This document shows positions 5,901 to 6,948 of a stretch of DNA of 6,948 nt, piece by piece. The stretch is from assembly GCA_903898725.1 (NCBI GenBank), contig CAIUGQ010000584.1, positions 1-6,948 on the forward strand, read 5' to 3'. The position numbers and the translations under genes were made by a program. Within the stretch, counting starts at the first letter, position 1. Each line of letters begins with the position of its first letter. Below the pieces are notes generated by a model. That model was given only the letters and a program-made list of their open reading frames with translations. It did not search any database and was not told the origin of the DNA. Origin of the DNA: an uncultured Burkholderiales bacterium. Its GTDB lineage: Bacteria; Pseudomonadota; Gammaproteobacteria; Burkholderiales; Burkholderiaceae_E.

Positions 5901-6779
5901 ATGAAGCAACACATCGGCATGATCGGCATCGGCCTGATGGGCCACGGCATCGCCTGGAACCTGGCGAGCAAGGGGCATCCGCTCAGCGTGCTCGAGCATG
6001 CGGGCAACCAGCCGCTCGACGAGCTGCTCGCGCTCGGCGTGACGGCGCGCTCGAGCGGCGCGGCGGTCGCCGCCGACAGCGAGGTGGTGATCCTCTGCGT
6101 GACCGGCAGCCCGCAGGTCGAGGCGGTGCTCACCGGCGCCGGCGGCGTGCTCGCCGGGCTGCGGCCGGGCACGGTCGTCGTCGACTGCTCCACCGCGATT
6201 CCCGAGTCCACGGTCCGGATGGCACAGGCGGTCGAGGCCGCGGGCGGGCGCTTCGTCGACGCACCGATGACGCGGCTGCCGAAGCAGGCGCGCGAGGGGC
6301 GGCTGAACCTGCTGGTGGGCGGCGACGCGGCGCTCTTCGAGCGGCTGCGCCCGGTGTTCGCCTGCTTCACCGAGAACGTCACCCATGTCGGGCCGGTCGG
6401 CGCCGGGCATCGGATGAAGCTGCTGCACAACTACGTGTCGCTCGGCTCGATCGCGCTGATCGCCGAGGCCGCCGCGCTGTCGGAGGCGGCGGGCATCGCG
6501 CCCGCTGTGCTGGTCGACGTGCTGGCCAAGGGCGGCGGGGGCGGTGCGGCGCTCGATCGGCTCACGCCCTACATGACGACGCGCGATGCGTCGAACCTGC
6601 AGTTCGTGATGTCGAACGCCCTCAAGGACCTGTCGTACTACACCGAGATGGCGGGCAATGCCGGGGCCCAGCGGACGATCGCCGACGCGGTGGCCGCGAC
6701 CTTCCGAGAGGGCGTCGCACGCGGCGGCGCACAGGCGCTGGTGCCGGAGCTGGTGACGCTGCTGGCCCGCCGGGGCTGA
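5901..6779 (+). CDS. Divergent NAD(P)-dependent beta-hydroxyacid dehydrogenase with a DAPMTRL substrate loop
   Basis: A 292-residue second member of the 3-hydroxyisobutyrate dehydrogenase superfamily, only distantly similar to the one at 3293. The Rossmann motif GIGLMG is at 9-14. The second strand ends in VLEHAG, with Glu32 and no Arg, which suggests NAD(H). The catalytic Lys173 is in GPVGAGHRMKLLHNYVS with Asn177 following, and LKDLSYY (241-247) keeps the conserved Lys-Asp. The substrate loop, DAPVSGG in typical members, is DAPMTRL (120-126). Its Arg125 falls in the column of the Arg of the sulfolactaldehyde reductase YihU (VPVGRTS), which binds the sulfonate. An anionic substrate headgroup is possible but inferred. 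A GGGAAG ribosome-binding site at 5889-5894 lies 6 bases before the ATG, and the gap to the amidohydrolase is 32 bp, so co-transcription is likely. Two dehydrogenases of different cofactor preference in one operon could oxidise and re-reduce the same hydroxyacid. Confidence 0.88.
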   Translation: MKQHIGMIGIGLMGHGIAWNLASKGHPLSVLEHAGNQPLDELLALGVTARSSGAAVAADSEVVILCVTGSPQVEAVLTGAGGVLAGLRPGTVVVDCSTAIPESTVRMAQAVEAAGGRFVDAPMTRLPKQAREGRLNLLVGGDAALFERLRPVFACFTENVTHVGPVGAGHRMKLLHNYVSLGSIALIAEAAALSEAAGIAPAVLVDVLAKGGGGGAALDRLTPYMTTRDASNLQFVMSNALKDLSYYTEMAGNAGAQRTIADAVAATFREGVARGGAQALVPELVTLLARRG

Positions 6780-6795
6780 GGCCGGGCGGGCAGCG

Positions 6796-6948
6796 CTACC
6801 AGCGCGGCAGTCCGCCCCCGCCTGCCGCAGCGAGCAGCGCCTCGGCCGCCGCGTCGTCCACCTCGCCCAGGCGCTGCAGCTGCATGACGACCGCGCGCGC
6901 CGTGCGGCCGTGGCGGGCCACGAGGCCGGCGACCGTCTCGCCGCGCCG
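6796..6948 (-). CDS. C-terminal end of a convergent gene, unknown function, possible helix-turn-helix
   Basis: Reading the - strand from the window edge gives 50 uninterrupted codons ending in TAG at 6798-6796. The residues include ETVAGLVARHGRTARAVVMQ, followed by LQRLGEVDDAAAEALLAAA, a Gly-rich linker and a final LPRW. The pattern of a short helix, HGRT, then AxxxQLxRLG resembles the C-terminal helix-turn-helix (SANT/Myb-like) of various bacterial proteins, where the Arg-Thr pair starts the recognition helix. The protein body lies outside the window, so I cannot name it. It converges on the second dehydrogenase with only 16 bp between the two stop codons. A tiny GCGCT-ACC-AGCGC inverted repeat (6793-6805) overlaps its stop. 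Confidence 0.6.
   Translation of the reverse strand, partial: RRGETVAGLVARHGRTARAVVMQLQRLGEVDDAAAEALLAAAGGGGLPRW

Noticed and set aside
1..6948. Mobile element, CRISPR, tRNA or horizontally acquired island
   Set aside because: No transposase or integrase motifs, no terminal inverted repeats, no regularly spaced repeat array beyond the two-copy repeat at 3233-3279, no tRNA-like arms, and composition looks even throughout.

Overview
This window comes from a very GC-rich bacterial chromosome. The G+C content looks to be about 70% or more by eye, with almost every third codon position G or C. The gene content (a phosphonate aminotransferase, an HD-GYP protein, and a catabolic operon with 3-hydroxyisobutyrate-dehydrogenase-like enzymes) fits a high-GC proteobacterium. 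Betaproteobacteria (Burkholderiales or relatives) is my best guess, but no marker gene here proves it. I see no insertion sequence, tRNA, rRNA, CRISPR array or composition break. Every real gene except the last lies on the + strand, and all stretches without a gene are shorter than 300 bases.

Positions 1-1708 hold the end of a phosphonate-degradation operon. First comes phnW (2-aminoethylphosphonate:pyruvate aminotransferase, missing only its first few codons). A 23-bp gap follows, then a small HD-domain protein that matches the PhnZ-type mixed-valent diiron oxygenases which cleave the C-P bond of 1-hydroxyphosphonates. All six expected iron ligands are present, but a position equivalent to PhnZ Glu27 appears to be serine. 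The operon seems to end at a perfect inverted repeat just after the stop codon.

Positions 1709-3132 hold a hairpin-rich gap and a 424-residue protein with a C-terminal HD-GYP domain of the cyclic-di-GMP phosphodiesterase type. Most signature residues are kept, but some are changed: HDxGE instead of HDxGK, and VAE instead of VAD. It is probably an independent signalling gene.

Positions 3133-6779 hold what looks like a three-gene catabolic operon, preceded by a 160-bp control region with a hairpin, a 17-bp palindrome and a 20-bp sequence repeated in tandem with a 27-bp period. The operon encodes a beta-hydroxyacid dehydrogenase that probably uses NADPH, an amidohydrolase of the N-acyl-D-amino-acid deacylase superfamily whose start overlaps the preceding stop, and a second, divergent beta-hydroxyacid dehydrogenase. 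The second dehydrogenase replaces the usual DAPVSGG loop by DAPMTRL. The amidohydrolase would release a product that one or both dehydrogenases then oxidise or reduce. The substrate cannot be read from the sequence.

Positions 6796-6948 hold the C-terminal 50 codons of a convergent gene on the - strand with a possible helix-turn-helix.
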